53,158 bases of DNA from Thalassotalea sp. (GTDB lineage: Bacteria > Pseudomonadota > Gammaproteobacteria > Enterobacterales > Alteromonadaceae). The position numbers and the translations under genes are program-made. Under the pieces are notes generated by a model. The model searched no databases, had not been told where the DNA came from, and saw only the letters and a program-made list of their open reading frames with translations. Below, piece after piece: positions 41,450-49,918 of this stretch (the first letter of the stretch is position 1; every line of letters begins with the position of its first letter). The DNA lies in NCBI GenBank assembly GCA_029237915.1, contig JAQWHD010000067.1, forward strand, positions 1-53,158, in the 5' to 3' direction.

Positions 41450-43084
41450 CTATATCGACGTTACATTCACTGACAGCTTAAGCATTTGTCCTGGTTGTAA
41501 GTACTTTTTACGATTGAGCTTATTCCATTTCTCAATATCACTAATACTTACCTTGAACTTATTGGCAATGCGGTCAAGAGAGTCGCCGTTACGAACCTTG
41601 TAGTTAATATTACGCATTACCGACTTGCCAGTCGCTGCAGTACTCTTAGAAGCCGTTGTAGAGCCTGTCCAAATCGTTAACTTTTGCCCTAAACGCAACA
41701 TGTCTTTTGGTGCAAAGCCATTCCACTTAGCAATTTCTTTGCTGGTTACTTTATATTTTTGACCAATATCCCATAAAGTATCGCCACTTTTTACTGTGTG
41801 GGTTACTTTATTACCACTGCCTTTTTTCGCTATTTTAGTTTTGCGAACTTGCTCATAAGATTTATATTTATCTAAAGACTGAGCGGCGGTTGGGATCAAT
41901 AAATACTTTCCGGCTCTGATCCAATTGTTGGCAAGGTTATTTGCTTCTTTGATCACAGTAACCGTAGTATTAAAACGGTTAGCAATGGCACCTAAGTTAT
42001 CGCCATTTTTAATTTTGTAACGCTGCCAAGATAATCTGTCGTCTTTACCAAGTTTAGCCAGTCCGGTTTTAAACGCTTCTTCTTTATTCTTTGGAATAAG
42101 CAGTGAGTGCGGGCCATTTGGCGCAGTCGCCCAGCGATTAAACCCAGGGTTTAGTGCGTGCAGCTGGTTAATGGTTAGGCCGGCTAAATCAGCAGCAAGA
42201 GCTAAGTCTAATTGGCTACCAATATCTACTTTACTGATCACCGGTTTATTATCGATGGCGTATAATTTTAAGTTAAAATCGTCAGGACGTTTTATCAAGT
42301 CGGCTAAGGCTAGTAATTTAGGAACGTAATCTCTAGTTTCTTTAGGTAACCTTAAATTCCAGAAATCAGTTGGTTTACCTTTACGGGCATTATCTTTAAC
42401 GGCGCGGGCTACTCGACCTTGGCCAGAGTTGTAAGCGGCTAAAGCTAAAAGCCAATCGCCATCAAAATATTTATGTAAATAAGTTAAATACTTGATTGCT
42501 GCTTGTGTTGATGCAACAACATCGCGGCGACCGTCGTACCACCAGTCTTGCTTTAAACCAAAATCTTTGCCGGTTCCTGATAAAAACTGCCACATACCAG
42601 AAGCACTACCGTGTGAATAAGCAAAAGGGTCGTAGGCACTTTCAACAATTGGTAATAATACCAACTCCATTGGCATATTGTGTTTTTCAAGTTCTTCAAC
42701 AATATAGTAGATAAATGGCTCAGAGCGTTTAGCTACTCGGTCCATGTATGAGTCGTGTTTTGCGTACCAATTACGTTGGGCAATGACTTTACTGTTTTGC
42801 GGAATATCAAAGTGTAGTTGGCTGCGAACTCTATCCCATAAATCATCAGATATAACTGCACTGTCTTTATCGGTTAACTGAATATCAACGTCATCTTTAG
42901 GATGAATTACTTTTGCTGTTTCATCGGCTAGCAATGCTTGATATATGTCTACATTATTTGCTTTTGATGGATCTGCTGATGTTAAATAATCATCAGAGTT
43001 TTCGTTGTTTGTATTATTGGCTGATTGCATATTTTGACAACCAACTAAGAAAGTTAACGATAATGGGAATAGGATTTTTTTCAT
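41450..43084 (-). CDS. mltD: Membrane-bound lytic murein transglycosylase D
   Basis: 544-residue outer-membrane lipoprotein that cleaves peptidoglycan glycan strands. The lipobox is FLVGCQN with Cys16. The SLT catalytic domain (about 130-240) has Glu148 in PIVESAYDP, then GSASGMWQFLSGTGKDFGL and AYNSGQGRV. Three LysM domains at about 350-395, 425-470 and 490-540 bind glycan (each starts with a K.GD.L pattern). E. coli MltD has two LysM domains. It follows gloB on the same strand, the order seen in E. coli. Confidence 0.95.
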   Translation of the reverse strand: MKKILFPLSLTFLVGCQNMQSANNTNNENSDDYLTSADPSKANNVDIYQALLADETAKVIHPKDDVDIQLTDKDSAVISDDLWDRVRSQLHFDIPQNSKVIAQRNWYAKHDSYMDRVAKRSEPFIYYIVEELEKHNMPMELVLLPIVESAYDPFAYSHGSASGMWQFLSGTGKDFGLKQDWWYDGRRDVVASTQAAIKYLTYLHKYFDGDWLLALAAYNSGQGRVARAVKDNARKGKPTDFWNLRLPKETRDYVPKLLALADLIKRPDDFNLKLYAIDNKPVISKVDIGSQLDLALAADLAGLTINQLHALNPGFNRWATAPNGPHSLLIPKNKEEAFKTGLAKLGKDDRLSWQRYKIKNGDNLGAIANRFNTTVTVIKEANNLANNWIRAGKYLLIPTAAQSLDKYKSYEQVRKTKIAKKGSGNKVTHTVKSGDTLWDIGQKYKVTSKEIAKWNGFAPKDMLRLGQKLTIWTGSTTASKSTAATGKSVMRNINYKVRNGDSLDRIANKFKVSISDIEKWNKLNRKKYLQPGQMLKLSVNVTSI

Positions 43085-43156
43085 GAATGCTCTTTTTTCA
43101 ATGACGCGAAAAATATTACTGTGCGTCTAAATGATTTATGACCAAAGTTAAAAGCT

Positions 43157-43945
43157 TTAAAAGTTATCTTTTAAGCTACGTATTATAGCAAAAACTTTTA
43201 CATCGGTTTCTAATAATTGTGCTGATTGCTGCTCGGCAAGCTGTTTTATATCACTACAATGGCTTCTTAAAAATGGATTTATTTGTTTTTCTAGCCCAAT
43301 AGTAGAAGGGATCGTGGCTATGTTTTTCGCTCTAAGCTCGACCACATTATCATAGTAGCTTTGTAGTTGACTATTTTTAGGTTCAATAGTTCGCGCAAAA
43401 TGTAAATTAGCTAAAGTATATTCATGAGCGCAGTACACTTTGGTGTTATCAGGCAAGTGAGATAATTTAGTTAATGAATTAAGCATTTGCTCAGGTGTGC
43501 CTTCAAATAAACGCCCACAACCACCAGAAAATAACGTGTCTCCGCAAAATAATGCGTTTTCGCTTTCATTATAAAAAGCAATATGACCAGAAGTGTGGCC
43601 AGGTAAATCAATGACCGCAAACTCAAGCTGATCGTCAAACAACGTTATACGATTACCTTCAACTAGCTTGTGGTCTAATAAACTGATGTTTTCGCTGGCT
43701 GGGCCATAGACCGTAATCGCTGAGTCTTGAGTTTTTGCAAAATCGATTAATTGCGCTAAACCGCCAACGTGATCGCTATGATGATGGGTGATTAGAATAT
43801 CGGTTAAATGCAGTTGATTTTTCTCGATAAATTCTATGCAAACATTGGCGTCACCAGGATCAACTAATACACACTGTGAATTGTTATTGATAATGCACCA
43901 AATAAAATTATCTGAAAATGCGTTTATTGCTTTTATCTCGAACAT
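43157..43945 (-). CDS. gloB: Hydroxyacylglutathione hydrolase (glyoxalase II)
   Basis: 262-residue metallo-beta-lactamase-fold enzyme that hydrolyses S-lactoylglutathione to lactate and glutathione in methylglyoxal detoxification. The metal motif THHHSDH (His54, His56, Asp58, His59) is followed by LPGHTSGHIAF, FCGDTLFSGGCGRLFEGT and YCAHEYTLANLHFA. The start MFEIKAINAF at 43945 is chosen by the family start; an in-frame ATG at 43957 would add four residues. It is upstream of mltD and divergent from a yafS-like gene, as in E. coli. Confidence 0.95.
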   Translation of the reverse strand: MFEIKAINAFSDNFIWCIINNNSQCVLVDPGDANVCIEFIEKNQLHLTDILITHHHSDHVGGLAQLIDFAKTQDSAITVYGPASENISLLDHKLVEGNRITLFDDQLEFAVIDLPGHTSGHIAFYNESENALFCGDTLFSGGCGRLFEGTPEQMLNSLTKLSHLPDNTKVYCAHEYTLANLHFARTIEPKNSQLQSYYDNVVELRAKNIATIPSTIGLEKQINPFLRSHCSDIKQLAEQQSAQLLETDVKVFAIIRSLKDNF

Positions 43946-44127
43946 ACTTACCATCATTACTACTTAGCTATTTGCCTTGAGTATAACTGTTATAACGATG
44001 TTTTTAAATTGAGTTATGTTAATTAAACGAATAACTTAAAATCAGTAATTAGCATTGTCGAAGACCCTAACTAAGTTATATAGTGGTTATACCTAATTAT
44101 TTTTCTATTAATGTAGATTAACTTTTT

Positions 44128-44886
44128 ATGAAACCAGCGTTAGCCTTTAATAAACCAGATGAGCCATTGCATTGGCAAGAGTTGCCTAATGGCGAGTTAA
44201 TCGCACAGCACATTGAAGAAAACTTAAATCTTTGGTGGCCAAGGATATTTGGTTATCATTTACTTAAGCTTGGCTGCTTAAGTGCTTCAATAGATTGCTC
44301 TAGCGCCATGATCAAACATCAGGTAATGGTCAATGATCGTAATGGCTATGCCGATGTGATTGCCGATATCGATGATTTGCCCTTTAGACAACACGGTGTC
44401 GATGCTTGTTTACTTACTCATAGTTTAGAGTTTTCTGTTGACCCTCACCATGTGTTGAGAGAAGCGGATAGGGTACTTATCCCTAATGGCCATATAGTCA
44501 TTACTGGTTTTAATCCGATTAGTTTTGCCGGTCTGAATAAACTCATTCCGTTTCGCCGCCAAGAAACCCCATGGCATGGCCGCTTTTTTACCCCGATGCG
44601 AGTAAAAGATTGGCTAAACTTACTCGGTTATGAAATTTTAGAAGATAAACGTATCTTGCACCGCAGCTTACATTCCACCATTAAGCCAAATGGTTGGTTA
44701 TCTAATCAATGGCAACGTTTCGCCAATACCTACTTATCTGCTTTTGGCTCGGTCTATATAATCGTTGCTAAAAAACGAGTGCATCCATTAACGCCAATAA
44801 GGCCAAAATGGAAACTAAGACCTAATTTTAAGCCGGTCAATGTTTCTACCATGAGGGGTAATAACCGCTCATCATCTGCCAAATAA
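44128..44886 (+). CDS. SAM-dependent methyltransferase, YafS-like
   Basis: 252-residue class I methyltransferase-like protein. The SAM site is divergent: motif I region is HLLKLGCLSASIDCSSA, with the acidic loop VIADIDDLPFRQHGVDACLLTH matching motif II and LREADRVLIPNGHIVITGFNP as motif III. The C-terminus is basic and proline-rich. It is divergent from gloB, the position of yafS in E. coli, which supports that name. The substrate is unknown. In E. coli rnhA and dnaQ come next; here a carbohydrate kinase follows after 24 nt. Confidence 0.85.
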   Translation: MKPALAFNKPDEPLHWQELPNGELIAQHIEENLNLWWPRIFGYHLLKLGCLSASIDCSSAMIKHQVMVNDRNGYADVIADIDDLPFRQHGVDACLLTHSLEFSVDPHHVLREADRVLIPNGHIVITGFNPISFAGLNKLIPFRRQETPWHGRFFTPMRVKDWLNLLGYEILEDKRILHRSLHSTIKPNGWLSNQWQRFANTYLSAFGSVYIIVAKKRVHPLTPIRPKWKLRPNFKPVNVSTMRGNNRSSSAK

Positions 44887-44910
44887 CTTAATTAAGAGCC
44901 TTTAAATTTA

Positions 44911-46383
44911 ATGCCATCTCCATTATTTCTCAGCATCGATTTTGGTAGTCAGTCACTCAGGACCTGCTTAATTGATGATAAAGGCTGCATTATCGTTAAA
45001 GAAGTTATTAATAATTTTAATTATTTAAGCCCACAGCCTGGTTTTGTTGAGCAAGACTGTAAGTGGTTTTATCAACAACTCGTTATCGCCTGTCAAAACC
45101 TAACCAGCCAAGCTATGGCCGATAAAATTGACTTATCTCGAATAGCCGCTTTAGGTATTACTACCATGCGTAATACCTTATTTAACCTTGATGAAAACGG
45201 CAATGGTGTACGTAATGCCATTGTTTGGAATGATAGCCGTTTAGCAACCAAGCTACCTAAACTATCCCTGTATTGGCGCTTATTGTTCAATATTGGCAAT
45301 GTATTTATGCCAATCAATGATGAAATAAAGAAAATGCAAGCCAGTGCCTTTATTAACTATATTGCCGAGCATCAGCCTAAACAATGGGGTAAAACTCAAC
45401 ATTTATTGTTATTGTCAGGCTATTTACAGCAGCAGCTAACAGGCCACTATATTGACAGTAACGCGAATATAATTGGCTATTTACCTTTTGATTTTAAACG
45501 CCGCTGTTGGTTTGGAAAGTTTGCTTGGCAACAACAAGCCTTAGCGATTAAACCGCAATGGTTACCTAAGCTAATTAGTCCGGGTAAATCCATAGGCGTT
45601 GTTAAAAATGAACCTATAAAAGAATTAGGTTTAGTGAGTAATTTGCCGGTAATTGCTTGTGCTGCCGATAAAGCTTGTGAAGTACTTGGCGCTGGTTGTT
45701 ATCAAGATGGGCAAGTTCATATCAGTTTAGGTAGCGCCGTTACTATAACTAGAGTGTCTGATAAATTTGTTGGCCCTAAAGCTTTTTATCCAGCCTACCC
45801 AGCGATTATTAGCGGGCAGTATTTAACTGAATTTATGCTACCGCAAGGTTTACTGCTGTTATCTAGATTTATTGAACAGCACAAAAGCTCATTTATATTT
45901 TTATGCAAAGATAAAATGAAAGATCAGAGTCTTGAACATTTAATAGAGATCTATATTAAAGCTAATAAACTTGCAGCTAATGGCCAAGCATTTGACTTTA
46001 ATAAGGTAAATAGTGGCGAGCCAATTGCACAAGGCTTTTTAGAGCCAGATAACAAAGATGTATTTGCTAAGTACATTGCTGTGGTTGATGCTATTATTAC
46101 AGGTATTATTGATTCGATAGTGTTGGCAGGTAAAAGGTTTAACTCGCCAATTACGCAAGCTGTTGTTACTGGCGGTGGTGCTAACTCGCCCTGGCTATTA
46201 CAAAAAATAGCGGATGCAGTGCAAATTAACATAAATAAGCCGAAAACCGAGCAAGCAGGTTGTTTAGGCGTTGCCATAACCTTAGCTGTCAATAAAGGGC
46301 TGTACTCTAATTATCAACAAGCGGTAAAGCAAATGTGTCAACTAGATGCAGTGTATTTGCCGTCTAGCAAAAACAATAACTAA
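44911..46383 (+). CDS. FGGY family carbohydrate kinase
   Basis: 490-residue sugar or polyol kinase of the FGGY family. The first phosphate motif is LSIDFGSQSLRTCLIDDKG. GITTMRNTLFNLDENG and IVWNDSRLATKL form the substrate region. The second ATPase half includes VHISLGSAVTITRVSD and the adenosine motif AVVTGGGANSPWLLQKIADAV. It most resembles xylulokinase or similar kinases. No sugar transporter or isomerase gene is nearby, so the substrate cannot be named. It lies 24 nt after the methyltransferase gene and 43 nt before ybgI, likely one transcript. Confidence 0.88.
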   Translation: MPSPLFLSIDFGSQSLRTCLIDDKGCIIVKEVINNFNYLSPQPGFVEQDCKWFYQQLVIACQNLTSQAMADKIDLSRIAALGITTMRNTLFNLDENGNGVRNAIVWNDSRLATKLPKLSLYWRLLFNIGNVFMPINDEIKKMQASAFINYIAEHQPKQWGKTQHLLLLSGYLQQQLTGHYIDSNANIIGYLPFDFKRRCWFGKFAWQQQALAIKPQWLPKLISPGKSIGVVKNEPIKELGLVSNLPVIACAADKACEVLGAGCYQDGQVHISLGSAVTITRVSDKFVGPKAFYPAYPAIISGQYLTEFMLPQGLLLLSRFIEQHKSSFIFLCKDKMKDQSLEHLIEIYIKANKLAANGQAFDFNKVNSGEPIAQGFLEPDNKDVFAKYIAVVDAIITGIIDSIVLAGKRFNSPITQAVVTGGGANSPWLLQKIADAVQININKPKTEQAGCLGVAITLAVNKGLYSNYQQAVKQMCQLDAVYLPSSKNNN

Positions 46384-46426
46384 CTCCACTTGTTATAAAT
46401 AACAAAAAACAAAATAGAAGAATGAT

Positions 46427-47185
46427 ATGCAAAGAAAACAATTCCAACAATTATTAAACGATGTCCTTAAACCTGAACGCATTAAAGACTACTGTCCTAA
46501 CGGTTTACAAGTGCAAGGCAGTGAGGTTATTAATAAAATCGTAACTGGGGTTACAGCAAGCCAAGAGTTAATTGATATTGCGATAGAAAAGGGCGCAGAT
46601 ACTTTATTGGTGCACCATGGTTATTTTTGGAAAAATGAATCGTATAACATTACCGGTATTAAACATAAGCGCATTAAAGCCTTACTAATGAATGATATTA
46701 ATTTATTTGCCTATCACTTGCCGCTCGATATCCACGAATCTTTAGGTAATAACGCCCAACTTGCTAAATTGCTAGGTATTAAAGTAACCGGGCCATTAGA
46801 GTTAGATAATCCTGTGTCCGTGAGTCTTCAAGGCGAACTTGCACAACAATCGAGCGGTGAAGATTTTCAGCAACTTATAAGTAAAGCATTAAGTAGAGAA
46901 GCACTGCATATTGCTGCGCCGTCAAACAAACCGATCAAAACGGTTGCTTGGTGTACTGGTGGTGGGCAGGGCTATATAGAGCTTGCGGCAGAGCTTGGTA
47001 TTGACGCCTTCATTACTGGCGAGGTTTCAGAGCAAACAACCCACATAGCAAGAGAGATGGATATACACTTTTTTGCTGCTGGTCATCATGCTACAGAGCG
47101 CTATGGGGCTAAAGCCTTAGCTCATTTCTTAAAAGACGACCATGGCTTTGATGCTGAATTTATTGATATCGATAACCCGGTATAA
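46427..47185 (+). CDS. ybgI: Nif3/YbgI-family dinuclear metal hydrolase-like protein
   Basis: 252-residue protein of the NIF3 family, which forms toroidal hexamers with two metal ions per subunit. Metal ligands appear in LLVHHGYFW, AYHLPLDIHESLGNNAQLA and the C-terminal AGHHATERYGAKAL with the Glu. CTGGGQGYIELAAELGIDAFITGEVSEQT is the conserved central block. E. coli YbgI is implicated in recovery from radiation damage; the reaction is not established, despite annotation as GTP cyclohydrolase 1 type 2. It is in line with the FGGY kinase gene. Confidence 0.93.
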   Translation: MQRKQFQQLLNDVLKPERIKDYCPNGLQVQGSEVINKIVTGVTASQELIDIAIEKGADTLLVHHGYFWKNESYNITGIKHKRIKALLMNDINLFAYHLPLDIHESLGNNAQLAKLLGIKVTGPLELDNPVSVSLQGELAQQSSGEDFQQLISKALSREALHIAAPSNKPIKTVAWCTGGGQGYIELAAELGIDAFITGEVSEQTTHIAREMDIHFFAAGHHATERYGAKALAHFLKDDHGFDAEFIDIDNPV

Positions 47186-47357
47186 CTGTGGTTTAGATTG
47201 GTTTTACAAAAACAGCTTTTAATTTGAGCTTTTTTATTGCTGATTACAAAATGTAACGAATGTTAACGCTACGTTGCATCTATTTTCTGGTTTTTTCTTG
47301 TTCTGCTATCTTTAATTAAAACATAGAGTTAATTACTAATTATCAGGTGCTTTATAC

Positions 47358-47897
47358 ATGAATAATGTTCAAACAAAATATAGTGTGCTAACCAAATCTT
47401 TTCATTGGGTATCAGCTATTGCAGTTATATTTTTATTCGCATTAGGTTTTTGGATGGTGGAGCTTACCTACTATAGTAGTTGGTATAAAACAGCCCCTCA
47501 TATTCATAAGAGTATTGGTATTTTACTTTTCATTGTTACTTTATTGCGATTAATCAATAAAGTTAAACAACCGAGTCTTGAGCCAATATCTACACATAGT
47601 TCAATGATTAGACTTATTTCAAAAGTTACTCATTATGGATTATATATACTATTATTAGTGATCATGTTCAGCGGCTATTTAATTTCAACTGCCGATGACC
47701 GCGGAATTGATGTATTTAATTTTTTCACTGTACCATCAATGGGAGAATTATTTCCTAATCAAGAAGATACCGCTGGTTTAATTCATGAGTATTTAGCTTA
47801 TACCATAATTGGATTAACTGTATTACATGCTGTTGGCGCCTTAAAACATCATTTTATTGATAAAGACGACACGCTAAAAAGAATGTTAAATAAGTAA
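47358..47897 (+). CDS. cybB: Cytochrome b561
   Basis: 179-residue inner-membrane di-haem cytochrome with four helices. Haem-ligand histidines are seen in SFHWVSA, PHIHKSIG, THYGLY and HAVGALKHHF. CybB-type proteins oxidise ubiquinol, and some pass electrons to superoxide. The gene is followed after 63 nt by a YceI-family gene on the same strand; this cybB-yceI pairing is conserved widely and suggests a shared role in quinone or isoprenoid chemistry at the membrane. Confidence 0.9.
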   Translation: MNNVQTKYSVLTKSFHWVSAIAVIFLFALGFWMVELTYYSSWYKTAPHIHKSIGILLFIVTLLRLINKVKQPSLEPISTHSSMIRLISKVTHYGLYILLLVIMFSGYLISTADDRGIDVFNFFTVPSMGELFPNQEDTAGLIHEYLAYTIIGLTVLHAVGALKHHFIDKDDTLKRMLNK

Positions 47898-47960
47898 CAT
47901 AAAACCCACAATGTAAAACAATAAAACTAAACTTAAAGTAAATACATAAGGAACTAAAAC

Positions 47961-48527
47961 ATGAGAAAATCGTTTATAAGTGCACTAATTTTAGGTGCAG
48001 CAATGGTATTACCAGCCCAAGCCGCAGATTATGTTATTGATGATAAAGGCGCTCATGCCGCTATCAACTTTAAAGTAAATCATATGGGCTTTAGTTATGT
48101 AACAGGTCGATTTAATAAGTTTAATGGTACGTTTACCTTAGATGAAAAAGACATGAGTAAATCAAAAGTATCGGTAACTGTTGATACTACGTCTATCGAT
48201 TCTAACCATGCCGAGCGTGACAAGCATGTACGCAGTGGCGACTTTTTAGATGCAAGCAAATTTGGTAAAGCTACGTTTGTGAGCACTAGCGTTAAAGATA
48301 AAGGTAACGGCAAAGTTGCAATTACTGGTGATTTAACGTTACACGGCGTCAAAAAATCAATTGTTATTGATGCAGTTAAAGTTGGTGAAGGTGATGATCC
48401 ATGGGGCGGTCACAGAGCTGGTTTTGCTGGTTCAACGTCTATTAGCATGAAAGACTTTGGTCTTGCTGGTGTGATGGATTTCGGTGATATTACATTCGAT
48501 CTTCATGTTGAAGGTATCAAACAGTAA
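47961..48527 (+). CDS. yceI: YceI family periplasmic protein
   Basis: 188-residue lipocalin-like protein. The signal peptide ends at about residue 21-22 (LPAQAADY). The mature part is the YceI beta barrel: DDKGAHAAINFKVNHMGFS, DTTSIDSNHAERDKHVRSGDFLD, and FGDITFDLHVEG at the end. YceI barrels bind polyisoprenoids such as ubiquinone precursors. ATAAGGAAC precedes the ATG. It probably shares a transcript with cybB and ends at a strong terminator. Confidence 0.93.
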   Translation: MRKSFISALILGAAMVLPAQAADYVIDDKGAHAAINFKVNHMGFSYVTGRFNKFNGTFTLDEKDMSKSKVSVTVDTTSIDSNHAERDKHVRSGDFLDASKFGKATFVSTSVKDKGNGKVAITGDLTLHGVKKSIVIDAVKVGEGDDPWGGHRAGFAGSTSISMKDFGLAGVMDFGDITFDLHVEGIKQ

Positions 48528-48564
48528 TTCAATTATTTTACATTGAATACTAACTAATATAATG

Positions 48565-48591
48565 AGGAGTCCTAATGGACTCCTTTTTTTT
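48565..48591 (+). terminator. Terminator after yceI
   Basis: AGGAGTCC at 48565-48572 pairs with GGACTCCT at 48577-48584 across a TAAT loop and is followed by seven Ts. Confidence 0.9.
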
Positions 48592-48598
48592 ATCTTAA

Positions 48599-48636
48599 AA
48601 ACTAGAAACTTGATGTGACCCCGTTTTAGTGGACAC
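48599..48636. repeat. CTAGAAAC word and possible insertion-sequence end
   Basis: AAACTAGAAACT is followed at once by GATGTGACCCCGTTTTAG and TGGACAC (48612-48636). The latter resembles the element at 18583-18610. Both lie at the 3' end of a minus-strand gene. It may be a remnant of an IS3-type terminal repeat; no transposase is seen. Confidence 0.35.
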
Positions 48637-48644
48637 CTAAACCC

Positions 48645-49409
48645 CTAACGTTTCAACCACTGCCAAATTAACCCTAATGTTTCATACCAAGCTGTTTCAC
48701 TTTTATTTAGATCGTTGGATCCTGGAAAGTACTGCTGCCAACTTGCATTTCCATTGATATCTTTAACATAAAAGCCCGTTGGCGCGGCAATTGGCTTAGT
48801 GCCCGCTTTAACAAAGTAGTTGATAGAGCGTGGCATATGATTAGCATTAGTGATTAAAACAAAGTTACTGCCTTTGACCACAGGCCCTATTAAGTTTGCT
48901 TCATCTTCGGTATCAAGCGGACGTTGCTCAGTTATTATTCTATTTGCCTCTATGCCAAGCTCTATTGCTGCTTGTTTAACTTTAACCGCATTTGAACTAA
49001 CATCGGTAATCGCAGCACCCGAAGTGATTATTTTAGCCTCTGGGTGCAGTAGAGCAATGCGAACCCCTTCAGTTAAACGTTGTAATGAACAAATCTTTAA
49101 CTCTTGTGTTGCACTCAGGTTTTCATCCGTGGTGTGCCCGCAACCTAAAATAACAATATAATCTAACTTTAATTGCGAGTTGGCTTGTTGCTGATAAACA
49201 GGGTAGCTCTGCTCATAATTCACTATCAACGAATCGGCTATCGGCTTAAAAGATAATAAGAAAAATACTGCCGTGGTCGCTGACAATAACCATTTAGCGA
49301 GAGTCGGTTTTTTATTGAATAAAATAATGACCAAGACTAAACAAAGCAGCAATAGCGGCATTGGCATTAATAACTGACCAATAATTTTCTTTAAGGTAAA
49401 TAGTTCCAT
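48645..49409 (-). CDS. elyC: Envelope biogenesis factor ElyC (DUF218)
   Basis: 254-residue inner-membrane protein. Two N-terminal helices (about 12-30 and 36-54) are followed by a periplasmic DUF218 domain with DYIVILGCGHT, KIITSGAAITDVSSNAVKVK, DTEDEANLIGPVV and NANHMPRSINYF. The start MELFTLKKIIGQLL and end YETLGLIWQWLKR match E. coli ElyC. ElyC is needed for peptidoglycan synthesis at low temperature, through an effect on the lipid carrier. Start ATG 49409 is preferred over an upstream ATG at 49448 that adds 13 residues before the family start. Confidence 0.92.
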   Translation of the reverse strand: MELFTLKKIIGQLLMPMPLLLLCLVLVIILFNKKPTLAKWLLSATTAVFFLLSFKPIADSLIVNYEQSYPVYQQQANSQLKLDYIVILGCGHTTDENLSATQELKICSLQRLTEGVRIALLHPEAKIITSGAAITDVSSNAVKVKQAAIELGIEANRIITEQRPLDTEDEANLIGPVVKGSNFVLITNANHMPRSINYFVKAGTKPIAAPTGFYVKDINGNASWQQYFPGSNDLNKSETAWYETLGLIWQWLKR

Positions 49410-49672
49410 AGTGCTAATTCCATTGCATTGATAGCAGTTGCTATACATGCTAATAATTTGTGCTGAAACTATATAGTAGCCGTACTAATTTTCCAATATT
49501 AATTAAACATCACTTACCTAAATGAATAAAAGTTAAGCTTTGATGAATAAATAGTTAAAAATATTGGTTATTTAAAGTAATAACTATTGATTTTAATATT
49601 CCAATAATGTCTAATAGCCATGTTGTCGTTTTAGAGCCTTTGCTCAATTATATTCGACAATACCAGAAGAGG

Positions 49673-49825
49673 TTGCATTAGCCAGGCAGATAATTTGAGG
49701 ACCACATCCTTTGACAATTATTAATGGGGACTAATGCCGAGGGCAACGACTTGTGTGGAAGAGTCTTGTTCGGTCAGATAGGCTGAATCCTATTGACTGT
49801 CACCGAAACGGTGGAGGGCTTCTGG
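49673..49825 (+). promoter_or_regulatory. Lysine riboswitch (L box) upstream of lysC
   Basis: P1 is CCAGAAG at 49673 pairing with CTTCTGG at 49819-49825. Conserved core parts follow the class in order: AGAGGTTGC, GGGGACTAATGCCGAGG, GGCTGAATCC, and GTCACCGAAACGGTGGAGGG before the closing strand. Bound lysine would switch off aspartokinase synthesis. No T-rich terminator is obvious in the 93 nt that follow. A small ATTGCT/AGCAAT hairpin (49887-49902) stands just before the AGGGAG ribosome site (49905-49910), so control of translation is likelier. The gap 49410-49672 is AT-rich, with no gene seen. Confidence 0.93.
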
Positions 49826-49918
49826 CTGAAAAAGTAAAGATTTCAATTATCCTTTCCAATCAGTCATGCTCTTCCTTATGTATTATATTGCTATGAAGCA
49901 ATTTAGGGAGAATATCCA

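Noticed and set aside
46147-46292. Other long open frames opposite to or overlapping the listed genes (for example opposite the FGGY kinase, lysC and dapE)
   Set aside because: They are shadows in other frames of genes with clear family motifs.
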